64,000 nt of DNA from Roseateles sp. DAIF2 (GTDB taxonomy: Bacteria; Pseudomonadota; Gammaproteobacteria; Burkholderiales; Burkholderiaceae_C): positions 5,946,586 to 6,010,585 of the forward strand of contig NZ_CP049919.1 in assembly GCF_015624425.1 (NCBI RefSeq), in the 5' to 3' direction. Below are positions 27,277 to 36,151 of this stretch, one piece after another (within the stretch, counting starts at the first letter, position 1; each line of letters begins with the position of its first letter). The notes under the pieces are model-generated. The model did no database searches. It was not told where the DNA came from and saw only the letters and a program-made list of their open reading frames with translations. Made by a program: the position numbers and the translations under genes.

Positions 27277-29577
27277 TCAGGGATAGCCGAACACCGCTTT
27301 CGCGAACAGCTCGGTCTGCTTCGCGTCGGACGGCCAGGCGCGCGCGCGGCTCAGGCCCAGGCTGAACACGCGGTTCAGGCTCTGGCGATGCTGGGCCACC
27401 AGCGAGAAATTGCGGTCGCGCTCGTTGGCGGCCTCGAAACGGGCCGGCTCGGCGCGGCGCTGGTAGCGCGAGTTCTGCCCGATCAGGCGCAGCGAGTCGC
27501 GCGCGCTGACATGCAGCACCAGCAGGCTCTGCAGCGCCAGGTCGCGGAAGGCGCGGCGCGATTCGGGTCCGCGCACGAAGCCCTGCTCGGCATGCTGCTC
27601 GAACTCCAGCCACCAGCCGCGCGGCAGCGGCTGGCGCAGCTTGGCCTCGATCAGCAGCCAGGCGCCGCGGCCGACGCGGTCGGCCTCGACGTCGAGGCGC
27701 CGACCCCATTCCAGCTCGGCGCTGAGCCAGGTCAGCCAGGGCGCCGGGTTGCCGCCGAAGCCGGCGGTCAGGGTGCGCAGCCGGTGCAGCGCGCCGCCCT
27801 GGCGCGCGCGCTGCGCGTCCAGGCCCAGATGGCTCCAGACCTCGATATTGCGTGCCGAGGTGAACCAGATGCCCGGCTGCAAGCGCTGCATCAGCAGCTC
27901 GCCGCGCGCCACGCCATGCTCGGCGTCGGCCAGGGTCTCGCTGCGCTGCAGCTTCAGCTGCAGTTCGCTCTCGTACACCGGGAAGGGGGCCAGGTCTTGC
28001 GCGCCCAGGCGGCGATGCAGATGGGCGGTGGCGCGGCGAAAGCCCGACTGCGGCACGAAGCCGTTGTCGTTGGCGAAGCGGGCGCTGACCTGCTCGTAAT
28101 GCGCGCTGTTGTTCCAGTCCTCGCTGCGATGCATCCAGCCGAGCCAGAGGTCATGGCCGCTCTGCGCGGGCCGGGCGAACGCGTGCTCGTCCAACGCATC
28201 GAAGCCGACGCTAGTGCGCGAGAACAGCAGCTGGCCGCGCAGCAGATCCTGCGGGCCGAGCTGCCAGGACGCCTCGCCGCCCAGTACGCGGTTGCTGCGC
28301 CCGCCGCCATAGTCGCGCGAGGAGGCCAGCGCGCCCAGGCCCCAGGCGCCCAGGTGCATGCGGGCGCGCGCGATGCTGGCGGTCGAGTCGGCCGGCTGCC
28401 GGTAGCTCGCGGTGCCGTAGGCATGGGCGCGCAGCACCTCGCCGCCGCCGGCATCGCGCAGCTGCATCAGGGTGGCCTGGGCCTGGGCGCCGCGCCAGGT
28501 GGCGCGCAGGCCCCAGTCGGGATCGGTGATGGCGCGCGAATAGAAGGCCGACAGCGCGCGCGGCGTGCCGACATCATCCGGCTGGCTGGTGCCGGCGATG
28601 TCCGTGCTTTCCAGGAAGAAGGGCCGCTTCTCCGGCACCGAGAGCGCGAAGCGGGTGTTGCCGGCCAGCTGCGGCGTGTCCAGCTCGACCTGCGAGAAGT
28701 CCGGGTTCAGGGTGGCATCCAGCACCCAGTCGGCGCGCGGCCGCCATTTCAGCTCGGCGCCGAGCGAGGCCTCGTCCTTGCGGCGCCGCCCGTCGGGCCC
28801 GCTGGCGCGGGTGCCGCGCAGGGTCAGCTCGGGCCGCAGGCTCAGGAAGCTGCGCTCGCGCACCGTCTCGGCCAGGTCGCCCAGCCCCTCCAGCGGCTGC
28901 AGCTCGGCGATGAAGTTCAGCGCCTCGCGCGTCAGCGGCGCGCTGACATAGAGATGGCTGGATTCGCGCGGCACGCTGCGCGTGACCATCAGGCGCCAGG
29001 TCTCGCCGTTGGCATGGGGGAAGCGCAGCGCCGCCAGCGGCCAGCGCAGCTCGATGCTGTAGCCGTCGGGCAGGCGCCGGGCGGCGGCCTGCACGTCGAA
29101 ATCGGGCGCGAAGTCCTCGACATCGTCATCGGCGGTGAACAACCCGTCGCCCAGCACGCCGGCGGCGTTGATGCGCACGAACTGGGCCGAGCGGCGCAGG
29201 CCCACCGGGTCCAGCACGATGGAGACGAAGTCCTGGTCGCGCTTGACCTGGTCGCGGCGCGTCAGCGGGGCGCGGATGCGCGCGGGCTCGTCGTCATAGG
29301 CGCGGATGCCGAATACCAGCGCATCGGCCTCGACCAGCACCTGCACCGTGGTGCGCCAGCGCGCGGGAGCGGGCTGGCCGTCCTCGGGCAGGAACTGCAC
29401 GAAGCGGTCGTGCACCGGCGCCAGCCGCCAGGCCGGCTCGTCGAGCGCGCCGTCGACCTGCGGCGCGGCCATGCCCGGCGCCAGCCGCAGGGCCTGGGGT
29501 GACGGGCTGGCCTGGGCCGCTGCGGCCAGGCCCAGGCATAGCAGGGTGCCCAGAGTCAGCAGGGTATCTTTTCTCAT
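27277..29577 (-). CDS. CBM9-like / DUF5916 outer-membrane-type protein
   Basis: This is a 766-residue exported protein. A signal peptide (MRKDTLLTLGTLLCLGLAAA, cleavage after AQA) precedes a carbohydrate-binding family-9-like domain (APQVDGALDEPAWRLAPV, VFGIRAYDDEPARIRAP, FVSIVLDPVGLRR). Then comes the DUF5916 region, rich in alternating beta-strand patterns (LDATLNPDFSQVELDTPQLA, PEKRPFFLEST) and ending with a barrel-like C-terminus. The DFSQVE and EKRPFFLE motifs are highly characteristic of DUF5916. Function is unproven. It is the last gene of the leftward kds-lpt-SDR run, 43 bases after the SDR gene. Confidence 0.85.
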   Translation of the reverse strand: MRKDTLLTLGTLLCLGLAAAAQASPSPQALRLAPGMAAPQVDGALDEPAWRLAPVHDRFVQFLPEDGQPAPARWRTTVQVLVEADALVFGIRAYDDEPARIRAPLTRRDQVKRDQDFVSIVLDPVGLRRSAQFVRINAAGVLGDGLFTADDDVEDFAPDFDVQAAARRLPDGYSIELRWPLAALRFPHANGETWRLMVTRSVPRESSHLYVSAPLTREALNFIAELQPLEGLGDLAETVRERSFLSLRPELTLRGTRASGPDGRRRKDEASLGAELKWRPRADWVLDATLNPDFSQVELDTPQLAGNTRFALSVPEKRPFFLESTDIAGTSQPDDVGTPRALSAFYSRAITDPDWGLRATWRGAQAQATLMQLRDAGGGEVLRAHAYGTASYRQPADSTASIARARMHLGAWGLGALASSRDYGGGRSNRVLGGEASWQLGPQDLLRGQLLFSRTSVGFDALDEHAFARPAQSGHDLWLGWMHRSEDWNNSAHYEQVSARFANDNGFVPQSGFRRATAHLHRRLGAQDLAPFPVYESELQLKLQRSETLADAEHGVARGELLMQRLQPGIWFTSARNIEVWSHLGLDAQRARQGGALHRLRTLTAGFGGNPAPWLTWLSAELEWGRRLDVEADRVGRGAWLLIEAKLRQPLPRGWWLEFEQHAEQGFVRGPESRRAFRDLALQSLLVLHVSARDSLRLIGQNSRYQRRAEPARFEAANERDRNFSLVAQHRQSLNRVFSLGLSRARAWPSDAKQTELFAKAVFGYP

Positions 29578-29620
29578 CGTGGCGGTGTGGCGCGCATGGC
29601 TCGCGCACCGGGCGCGGCGC

Positions 29621-30412
29621 TCAGGCGCCGGCGCGGTGCTTGCGCGGCCGGCCGGCCAGGGCCTTGTCGAACAGCGCGTTCGGCAGCAGGCGCATCAGCT
29701 TGGCGACGACGCCCATCTGCCAGGGGATCACGCGGTAGCTGGCGCCGGCGGCGACCGCCTCGAAGGCGCGCGCCGCGAAATCGGCCGGCTGCATCAGGAA
29801 GGGCATCGAGTAGCGGTTCTCGCGCGTCAGCGGCGTGTCGATATAGCCGGGGCAGATCGTCACGACCTTGACGCCGAAGGGCCGGCATTCGCCGCGCAGG
29901 CTTTCGCAGTAGCTGATCACCGCGGCCTTGCTGGAACAGTAGGCCGCATGGCCGGGCAGGCCGCGGATGCCGGCGACGCTGCCGATGCCCACCAGCGCGC
30001 CGCTGCCGCGCGCATTCATCGCGGCGACGAAGGGTTGGAAGGTGGCGGCCAGGCCGATGTTGTTGGTCTCGTAGATCGAGCGCATCACCTCGATGTCCTC
30101 GAGGATCGCGCTGTCCATGCCGATGCTGATGCCGGCGTTGGCGATCACGATATCGGGCAGGCCCTGGGCGGCGATGCAGTCGCGCCCGGCGCCGGTGATC
30201 GCGGCCACGTCGCGCACATCGGCGCCGTAGACCGCGTAGCGCTCGGGACTCAGGCCCTGGGCCTCGGCCCAGGCGCGCAGCTCGACGGTGCGGCGCGCCA
30301 CCAGCGCAAGCCGGTAGCCGCCCTGGTAGTAGCGCAAGGCCAGGGCCTGGCCGATGCCGCTGGAGGCGCCGGTGATGTAGACGAGCGGGCTGGTGCTGCT
30401 GTGATCGTTCAT
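29621..30412 (-). CDS. Short-chain dehydrogenase/reductase
   Basis: This 263-residue NAD(P)-dependent oxidoreductase has a classical Rossmann fold: cofactor motif TGASSGIGQ (residues 14-22), structural NAG in VIANAGISIGM, and catalytic Ser145, Tyr158 and Lys162 in GHAAYCSSKAAV, followed by CPGYIDTPLT. The C-terminus is basic (KALAGRPRKHRAGA). Its start overlaps the stop of lptC by four bases (ATGA), so it is translated with the lipopolysaccharide genes. A lipid or sugar substrate is plausible but unproven. Confidence 0.9.
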   Translation of the reverse strand: MNDHSSTSPLVYITGASSGIGQALALRYYQGGYRLALVARRTVELRAWAEAQGLSPERYAVYGADVRDVAAITGAGRDCIAAQGLPDIVIANAGISIGMDSAILEDIEVMRSIYETNNIGLAATFQPFVAAMNARGSGALVGIGSVAGIRGLPGHAAYCSSKAAVISYCESLRGECRPFGVKVVTICPGYIDTPLTRENRYSMPFLMQPADFAARAFEAVAAGASYRVIPWQMGVVAKLMRLLPNALFDKALAGRPRKHRAGA

Positions 30413-31080
30413 GGCCGGGGTGCCCGCGGTTCGATGCGGGCCGTGCTGCGGCCGCTGAAGCTGAGCTTGCCGCTCGGGTGGTCGTATTCGAAGCCGCGCG
30501 CGTTGATGTCGCCGCCGGCGTAGAGCAGGCGCACCGGCAGGTGCGAGCGCAGCAGCTCGCGGTTCAGGAAGGCATGCAGGAACTCGCCCTGCACCTGCAG
30601 GCGCGGCGCCTCGGCGAGCTGGCCGTCCTTGCCGGTCTCGAAGCGCTGCACCGTGACCTCGCCGAGCAGCTGCAGCTCGCTGCCGTCGCCGTTGCCGAGC
30701 GCGCGCTTGGCGGTGGCCAGGGTCAGGCTGCCATCGTTGCCGAAGGCGCGCAGCCGCACTTGGTCGATCTCCACCGTGTCGGTGTCGGGGTAGTGGCGCA
30801 TCTCGCTGCCCTCGATGCGAAAGCGCAGGGTGCCGGCCTTGTCGAAGCGCTGCAGCTCGAAGCCCTGCATGCGGTAGTCCGGCACATGGCGCGGCGGCAC
30901 CGGCTCGGTGGGGCCGTCCAGCAGCGGCGTGTTCTTGACCAGCCACCAGGTGCCGGCGGCCAGGAAGGCCATCAGCAGCAGCGGCAGATAGGCCGACAGC
31001 AGGCTCTGCAACCGCCACAGCCAGGTCTGCGGCAGGCGGCGCTGGGCCGGCGGCTTCAGCGGGGCCAGCGTGGTGGCCAT
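30409..31080 (-). CDS. lptC: LPS export ABC transporter periplasmic protein LptC
   Basis: This is a 223-residue bitopic protein that passes lipopolysaccharide from LptB2FG to the LptA bridge. A membrane segment at about 28-48 (LLSAYLPLLLMAFLAAGTWW) is followed by the LptC beta-jellyroll, with the family-typical PDYRMQGFELQRFDKAGTL and EGSEMRHYPDTDTVEID. It overlaps kdsC by one base (TGATG) and the SDR gene by four. In most gammaproteobacteria and many betaproteobacteria lptA and lptB follow; here an SDR gene takes that place. Confidence 0.9.
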   Translation of the reverse strand: MATTLAPLKPPAQRRLPQTWLWRLQSLLSAYLPLLLMAFLAAGTWWLVKNTPLLDGPTEPVPPRHVPDYRMQGFELQRFDKAGTLRFRIEGSEMRHYPDTDTVEIDQVRLRAFGNDGSLTLATAKRALGNGDGSELQLLGEVTVQRFETGKDGQLAEAPRLQVQGEFLHAFLNRELLRSHLPVRLLYAGGDINARGFEYDHPSGKLSFSGRSTARIEPRAPRP

Positions 31081-31682
31081 CAGCCGCGCCCCCCGCCGTC
31101 CAGCGTGGACAGATGGCCGTTCAGCAGCGCCTCGTAGCGGCCGGCCGCGCTGAGCAGCAGGTCGCAGCATTCGCGCGCGGCGCCATGCCCGCCGGCGGCG
31201 GCGGTGATGTGGTGCGCAATCGCCCGCACCTCGGCATGGGCTTGGGCCGGCGCGCAGGCAAAGCCGGCGCGCAGCATCAGCGGCAGGTCGGGCCAGTCGT
31301 CGCCCATCGCGGCCACCTCGGGCCAGGCAAGGCCCAGCTGGTCCAGCAGCGGCTGGGCCACGGCCAGCTTGTCCTTGGCGCCGTAGACCGCATGCTTGAG
31401 CCCCAGGTCGGCGACGCGGCGGCGCACCGCCGGCGAATCGCGGCCGGTGATGATGATCGGCAGGATGCCGCCCTGGTCCAGCAGCTTCAGGCCATGGCCG
31501 TCCAGGGTGGAGAAGGCCTTGAAATCCTCGCCCTGGTCGGAGATGTAGATGCGGCCATCGGTCAGCACGCCATCGACATCGAAGATCGCCGCCTTCAGGC
31601 CAAGGCCGGGGCCCTGGGCCTTCAGCAGCAGCTCGGGCGGGAAACGCAGCGCGGGGGTCAGGCGCGAGACAGCAGTCGTCAT
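31080..31682 (-). CDS. kdsC: 3-deoxy-D-manno-octulosonate 8-phosphate phosphatase KdsC
   Basis: This is a 200-residue HAD-superfamily phosphatase making Kdo for lipopolysaccharide. The catalytic aspartates are Asp35 and Asp37 in AAIFDVDGVLTDG, followed by the KdsC-typical FSTLDGHGLKLL, IITGRDSPAVRRR and MGDDWPDLPLM motifs. The N-terminus is about 15 residues longer than in E. coli. Stop and start codons of kdsC touch those of kdsD and lptC, so the genes are translationally coupled. Confidence 0.95.
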   Translation of the reverse strand: MTTAVSRLTPALRFPPELLLKAQGPGLGLKAAIFDVDGVLTDGRIYISDQGEDFKAFSTLDGHGLKLLDQGGILPIIITGRDSPAVRRRVADLGLKHAVYGAKDKLAVAQPLLDQLGLAWPEVAAMGDDWPDLPLMLRAGFACAPAQAHAEVRAIAHHITAAAGGHGAARECCDLLLSAAGRYEALLNGHLSTLDGGGRG

Positions 31683-32674
31683 CAGATCACCTTCGCGGCC
31701 ATCAGGTCGTTGATGCTGATCGCACCGACCAGGCGCTGCTGTTCGTCGACCGCCAGCACCAGGGTGATGCGGGCGCTTTCCATCAGGTCGGCCGCGTCGA
31801 CCGCCAGCGCGTCGGCGCGCACCGTGCGCGGGCCGGCCTTCATCACCTCGGCCGCACTCAGCGAGCGCAGGTCGCGTCCGCTCTCGACCAGGCGGCGCAG
31901 ATCGCCGTCGGTGAAGATGCCCAGCACCTTGTCGTTGGCATCGACGATGACGGCCGCGCCCAGGGCCTTGGCCGACATCTGCTTCATCATCTCGGTGAAG
32001 CCGGCGTCCGGTGCGACGCGCGGCAGCGCCTCGCCGCTGCGCATCAGGTCGCGCACATGGGTCAGCAGCTTGCGGCCCAGGGCGCCGCCGGGATGCGAGC
32101 GCGCGAAGTCCTCTTCCTTGAAGCCGCGCGCGTCCAGCAGGGCCACGGCCAGCGCGTCGCCCAGCGCCATCTGCGCGGTGGTGCTGGCGGTGGGCGCCAG
32201 GTTCAGCGGGCAGGCCTCCTGGTCGACCCGGCTGTCCAGCACGATGTCGGCATGGCGGGCCAGGCTGGAGTCGCCACGACCGGTCATCGCGATGATGGTC
32301 ACGCCCAGGCGCTTGAGCACCGGCAGGATGGCGTTGAGCTCGTCGCTCTCGCCGGAATTCGACAGCGCCAGCACCACGTCCCTGACCGTCACCATGCCCA
32401 GGTCGCCGTGGCTGGCCTCGGCCGGGTGCACGAACAGCGCCGGCGTGCCGGTGGAGGCCAGGGTGGCGGCGATCTTGCGGCCCACATGGCCACTCTTGCC
32501 CATGCCCATCACGGCGACCCGGCCCTGGCAGGCCAGCACGGCCTCGACCGCGCGCACGAAGGATTCGCCCAGGCGCGGCGCCATGGCCGCGATGCCGGCG
32601 GCTTCGATTTCCAGGGTCTGCCGGCCCATGCGCAGGGCGAGGGCGGCGTCAAGGGAAGACGGAACTGCACTCAT
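31682..32674 (-). CDS. kdsD: D-arabinose 5-phosphate isomerase KdsD
   Basis: This 330-residue enzyme converts ribulose 5-phosphate to arabinose 5-phosphate, the first step to Kdo. An N-terminal SIS domain contains VAVMGMGKSGHVGRKIAAT and HPAEASHGDLGM, with the Ser-rich sugar-phosphate loop SNSGESDEL. Two C-terminal CBS domains follow (from about residue 205, with GIFTDGDLRRL and LVGAISINDL). It is the first gene of the kdsD-kdsC-lptC-SDR operon. Confidence 0.95.
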   Translation of the reverse strand: MSAVPSSLDAALALRMGRQTLEIEAAGIAAMAPRLGESFVRAVEAVLACQGRVAVMGMGKSGHVGRKIAATLASTGTPALFVHPAEASHGDLGMVTVRDVVLALSNSGESDELNAILPVLKRLGVTIIAMTGRGDSSLARHADIVLDSRVDQEACPLNLAPTASTTAQMALGDALAVALLDARGFKEEDFARSHPGGALGRKLLTHVRDLMRSGEALPRVAPDAGFTEMMKQMSAKALGAAVIVDANDKVLGIFTDGDLRRLVESGRDLRSLSAAEVMKAGPRTVRADALAVDAADLMESARITLVLAVDEQQRLVGAISINDLMAAKVI

Positions 32675-32793
32675 AGTGCCGGCAGTGTAGCGGCCGTCGT
32701 ACCCGGCTGTTACCCGCCGCGCCGCCGCCCTTCCCACAATCGGGCAGGCCCGTCGGGGTGGTCCCGGTCGGCGCCCGACAAGGAGACAGAGGC

Positions 32794-33381
32794 ATGAGCA
32801 AGAAGGCCAAGAAACTGTTGCTGCTGGCCGGCGACTATGTCGAGGACTACGAGATCATGGTGCCCTTCCAGGCGCTGCAGGCCGTGGGCCATCGGGTCGA
32901 CGCGGTCTGCCCCGGCAAGAAGGCCGGCGATTTCGTGCTGACCGCGATCCACGACTTCGAGGGCGCCCAGACCTATTCCGAGAAGCCCGGCCATCGCTTC
33001 ACCTTGAACGCCAGCTTCGCCGACGCGAAGGCCGAGGACTACGACGGCCTGGTGATCCCCGGCGGCCGCGCGCCCGAGTACCTGCGCACGATCGAGGGCG
33101 TCGTGCCCCTGGTGCAGGCCTTCGCCCGCGCCGACAAGCCGATCGCGGCGATCTGCCATGGCGCCCAGCTGCTGGCCGCGGCCGGCATCATCCGCGGCAA
33201 GAGGGTCTCGGCCTACCCGGCCTGCGCCGCCGAGGTCGAGCTGGCCGGTGCCAGCTATGCGGCCATTCCCGTGGACCAGGCGGTCACCGACGGCAATCTG
33301 GTCACCGCTCCGGCCTGGCCCGCGCACCCGGCTTGGATCGCGCAGTTCCTGGCCGTGCTGGGTACACGGGTCGAGCATTGA
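32794..33381 (+). CDS. DJ-1/PfpI-family protein
   Basis: This is a 195-residue class I glutamine amidotransferase-like protein. The nucleophile is Cys121 followed by His122 in [14 protein letters not shown], with the acidic partner in the [13 protein letters not shown] opening, as in YhbO/PfpI deglycase-type proteins. It probably acts in the cytoplasm on aldehyde-damaged molecules; family members show glyoxalase III or weak protease activity. AAGGAG lies 8 bases ahead of the ATG at 32794. It is divergent from kdsD. Confidence 0.9.
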   Translation: MSKKAKKLLLLAGDYVEDYEIMVPFQALQAVGHRVDAVCPGKKAGDFVLTAIHDFEGAQTYSEKPGHRFTLNASFADAKAEDYDGLVIPGGRAPEYLRTIEGVVPLVQAFARADKPIAAICHGAQLLAAAGIIRGKRVSAYPACAAEVELAGASYAAIPVDQAVTDGNLVTAPAWPAHPAWIAQFLAVLGTRVEH

Positions 33382-33417
33382 GACGAAAATCGCCGTCATC
33401 TGCCCAGGGAGTTGCCC

Positions 33418-33792
33418 ATGTGCCAGGTCTTCATCAGCGCCGATCCGGAATCCTATGAATCGCGCACGCGCTCGGTGCGCCTGCATGGCGTGGTCACGAG
33501 CATCCGGCTAGAGAACCTGCACTGGGAGGTGCTGGAGGAGATCGGTGCCCGCGACGGCCTCTCGGTCACCCAGCTGATCGAGAAGCTCTACGACGAGCTG
33601 GTGCAGGCGCGCGGCGCGGTCGGCAACTTCGCTTCGTTCCTGCGCGTCAGCGCGTTGCGCTACATGGCCCTGCAGGCGCGCCAGCGCATCCCGGCGGATC
33701 TGACGGTGCCGATCCGGTCGTTGGATGCCGGCGCGGTGCTGAAGGATCTGCCGGCGAGCTGGGCGAGGCCGCCACAGAAGGTCGGGCTCTGA
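33418..33792 (+). CDS. Ribbon-helix-helix domain protein (RHH_4 type)
   Basis: This is a 124-residue protein with a single ribbon-helix-helix domain: the beta-strand is RSVRLHGVVTSIRLENL and the helices are HWEVLEEIGARDGLSVTQLI and EKLYDELVQARGAVGNFASF. The long insert between strand and second helix is typical of the RHH_4 family found in proteobacteria. It would bind DNA as a dimer; targets are unknown. The ATG at 33418 has AGGGAG 6 bases upstream, better than the TTG at 33412. A terminator follows the stop. Confidence 0.85.
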   Translation: MCQVFISADPESYESRTRSVRLHGVVTSIRLENLHWEVLEEIGARDGLSVTQLIEKLYDELVQARGAVGNFASFLRVSALRYMALQARQRIPADLTVPIRSLDAGAVLKDLPASWARPPQKVGL

Positions 33793-33800
33793 AATGAAAA

Positions 33801-33828
33801 AAGGCCCCGCGAGGGGCCTTTCCTTTTT
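33801..33828. terminator. Rho-independent terminator between convergent genes
   Basis: AAGGCCCC (33801-33808), loop GCGA, GGGGCCTT (33813-33820), followed by TCCTTTTT on the plus strand and preceded by AAAA, so T-rich on the minus strand too. It can serve both the ribbon-helix-helix gene and the leftward glutamate dehydrogenase gene. Confidence 0.88.
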
Positions 33829-33850
33829 CGCTGTTGCGACCAGATCCATC

Positions 33851-35122
33851 TCAGGGGTAGAGGCCACGCTCCTCGCGCGCCTGCAGCACCCGCGTGCAGG
33901 CCACGGTGAAGGCCGCGGTGCGCAGCGAGATCTTGTGCTGCTCGCTGGTTTCCCAGATGCCCTTGAAGGCGCCGGTGATGATCTTGTCCAGGCGGACATT
34001 GATCTCATCCTCGGTCCAGAAGAAGCTCGAGAAGTCCTGCACCCACTCGAAGTAGGAGACGGTCACGCCGCCGGCATTGGCGATCACATCGGGTACGACG
34101 ATGATGCCGCGGTCGGCCAGCACGGCGTCGCCGTCCGGCGTGGTCGGGCCATTGGCGCCTTCCAGCACGATGCGGGTCGAGAGGCGCTGGGCGCGCTCGG
34201 CGGTGATCTGGCCTTCCAGCGCGGCCGGGATCAGCACGTCGGTCTTGACGTCCCAGAAGTTCTCGTTGGCGATGCCGTCGGCACCCTTGAAGCCGGCCAC
34301 GCCGCCCGCCAGGGCCACATGGTCCAGCAGCGCGCCCATGTCGACGCCGTTGTCGTTGTGGATGGTGCCGGTATGGTCCTGCACCGCGACGATCTTGGCG
34401 CCGTTGGCGCAGAACAGCTTGGCGGCGATCGAGCCGACGTTGCCGAAGCCCTGCACCGCGACGCGGGCGCCTTCCATCGGCACGTTCAGGCGGCGCATCG
34501 CCTCGCGACCGATCACGAACACGCCGCGGCCGGTGGCGGCCACGCGGCCCAGCGAGCCGCCCAGCGGGATCGGCTTGCCGGTGACGACGCCGGTCGCGGT
34601 GGCGCCGACGTTCATCGAGTAGGTGTCCATCATCCAGGCCATGATCTGGCCATTGGTGTTGACGTCAGGCGCCGGAATGTCCTGGGTCGGGCCGATGATG
34701 ATGCCGATCTCGCTGGTGTACCGGCGCGTAACTTTCTCCAGTTCCTTCAGCGACAGGGTCTTGGGATCCAGGCGGATGCCGCCCTTCGCGCCGCCGTAGG
34801 GCAGGTTGACCGCGGCGTTCTTGATCGTCATCCAGGCCGACAGCGCCATCACCTCTTCCAGGGTGACGTCGGGGTGGTAGCGCACGCCGCCCTTGCCGGG
34901 GCCTCGGGTCAGGCTGTGCTGGACGCGGTAGCCCTCGTAGTGGGCGATGGTGCCATTGTCCAGTTCGATGGGGATGTCGACGATCAGGGCGCGCTTGGGT
35001 CGGCGCAGCGTCTCCACCCAGCGCGCCAGGTTGCCGAGGTACGGCTCCACCGCGTCGATCTGGGACAGGTAGGTACCCCAGGGACTGTTGCGCGTGGGCG
35101 AGACGAAGGACAGGTTGGGCAT
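33851..35122 (-). CDS. gdhA: Glutamate dehydrogenase (Glu/Leu/Phe/Val family)
   Basis: This is a 423-residue small-type glutamate dehydrogenase, interconverting glutamate and 2-oxoglutarate with ammonia. The substrate-site motif is [14 protein letters not shown] (catalytic Lys in the GGAKGG glycine-rich loop), preceded by [14 protein letters not shown]. The nucleotide fold carries [17 protein letters not shown]. Residues [20 protein letters not shown] resemble the NAD-type enzymes. A ribosome-binding site (GGAGCATTTC) precedes the ATG at 35122. It is monocistronic, with its own promoter and terminator. Confidence 0.94.
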   Translation of the reverse strand: MPNLSFVSPTRNSPWGTYLSQIDAVEPYLGNLARWVETLRRPKRALIVDIPIELDNGTIAHYEGYRVQHSLTRGPGKGGVRYHPDVTLEEVMALSAWMTIKNAAVNLPYGGAKGGIRLDPKTLSLKELEKVTRRYTSEIGIIIGPTQDIPAPDVNTNGQIMAWMMDTYSMNVGATATGVVTGKPIPLGGSLGRVAATGRGVFVIGREAMRRLNVPMEGARVAVQGFGNVGSIAAKLFCANGAKIVAVQDHTGTIHNDNGVDMGALLDHVALAGGVAGFKGADGIANENFWDVKTDVLIPAALEGQITAERAQRLSTRIVLEGANGPTTPDGDAVLADRGIIVVPDVIANAGGVTVSYFEWVQDFSSFFWTEDEINVRLDKIITGAFKGIWETSEQHKISLRTAAFTVACTRVLQAREERGLYP

Positions 35123-35222
35123 GAAATGCTCCGTAACTTTTCGGTGGCGCGAACGGTATCTCGAACCGAGGGGCGCGCGCCAGGGTTTCCAAAGCCGAGT
35201 GCACATGCGGCCATGCGGCAGA

Positions 35223-35251
35223 TGCATAGCGATCAAAAGTGTGCGCCGCAA
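35223..35251 (-). promoter_or_regulatory. Candidate sigma70 promoter of the glutamate dehydrogenase gene
   Basis: On the minus strand TTGCGG (35246-35251) and TATGCA (35223-35228) are 17 bases apart, about 100 bases ahead of the start codon. The leader between them and the gene contains the partly symmetric CGGTTCGAGATACCGTTCG near 35150-35170, a possible operator. Confidence 0.4.
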
Positions 35252-35344
35252 GCCGCTTTCGGGCAAGTTTGTTGCTCGAAAAGCCGCACTCGCAAGCCAG
35301 TGCCGAATCGCCCCGGCCTGGCCCGCCCCTCCCGGGGGCATCGT

Positions 35345-36151
35345 TCAGAAATGCCCCAGGACGCCCAGGCGGCGCGCCCGCCGCTCCAGAACCGCATAGG
35401 TCACCAGGCCCAGCAGCAGGTAAGCGACGGAATTCAGCAGGATCCAGCCGTACACCGCGGGCGGCAGCTGGGCTCCGGCGGCGGCGGCGCGCGCGGCCGC
35501 CGCGCCCAGCGCATAGGGCAGGCCGGCCAGTGCGTTGAGCGGGTAGGCCGGCAGCGCCACCAGGCCGATCACCAGCGGGAAGGTGGCCGCCATCATCAGC
35601 TCGCCGCGCTTGACCAGCAGCAGGAGCCCCGCCACCGCATAGCCCAGGCCGATCAGCGCCGGCGCCGCCAGCAGGGTCGCGCCCAGCACCGGGCCATAGG
35701 GCAGCGGCAGGCGCCCGTCGGTCAGCCATTCCAGCAGCAGCAGGCTGGGCAGCAACAGCAGCAGGCCGCCGCCCACCTGCAGCAGCGCGCGCAGGCTCAG
35801 CAGCGCCCACAGCGGCAGCGGCGCCAGGCACAGCTGCTCCAGGGTGCGCTGCTCGGTCTCCTGCTGCACATCGTTGCTGGCGCTCTGGAAGGCCGCGGCC
35901 GCGAACAGCCAGACCACGAAGCCGACGATCAGGCCGTCCGCCTCGCCGGAGTCCAGGCCCTTGCCGGTGGCCGACAGCACCGCCAGCACCAGACCGCCGA
36001 ACAGGCCCAGCACCATGGCGACGCCCAGCAGGGCCTCGAACCAGTAGCGCCGCTGCAGATAGAAGGCGCGCCGCAGCTCGTTGCCCAGGTGGCGCCACAG
36101 CAGGCGGGCCAGCGGGGCGCGGGGGCGTTCCGTCGCCGCGCTCGTCATCAT
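35345..36151 (-). CDS. ABC-2-type transporter permease
   Basis: This 268-residue membrane protein has six hydrophobic segments in ABC-2 permease style: LLGVAMVLGLFGGLVLAVLS, LIVGFVVWLFAAAAFQSASN, LLQVGGGLLLLLPSLLLLEW and further ones. The cytoplasmic loop NDVQQETEQRTLEQLCLAPL is the coupling region facing the ATPase. It overlaps the ATPase gene by four bases (ATGA) and is its partner subunit. The exported substrate is unknown. Confidence 0.85.
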   Translation of the reverse strand: MMTSAATERPRAPLARLLWRHLGNELRRAFYLQRRYWFEALLGVAMVLGLFGGLVLAVLSATGKGLDSGEADGLIVGFVVWLFAAAAFQSASNDVQQETEQRTLEQLCLAPLPLWALLSLRALLQVGGGLLLLLPSLLLLEWLTDGRLPLPYGPVLGATLLAAPALIGLGYAVAGLLLLVKRGELMMAATFPLVIGLVALPAYPLNALAGLPYALGAAAARAAAAGAQLPPAVYGWILLNSVAYLLLGLVTYAVLERRARRLGVLGHF

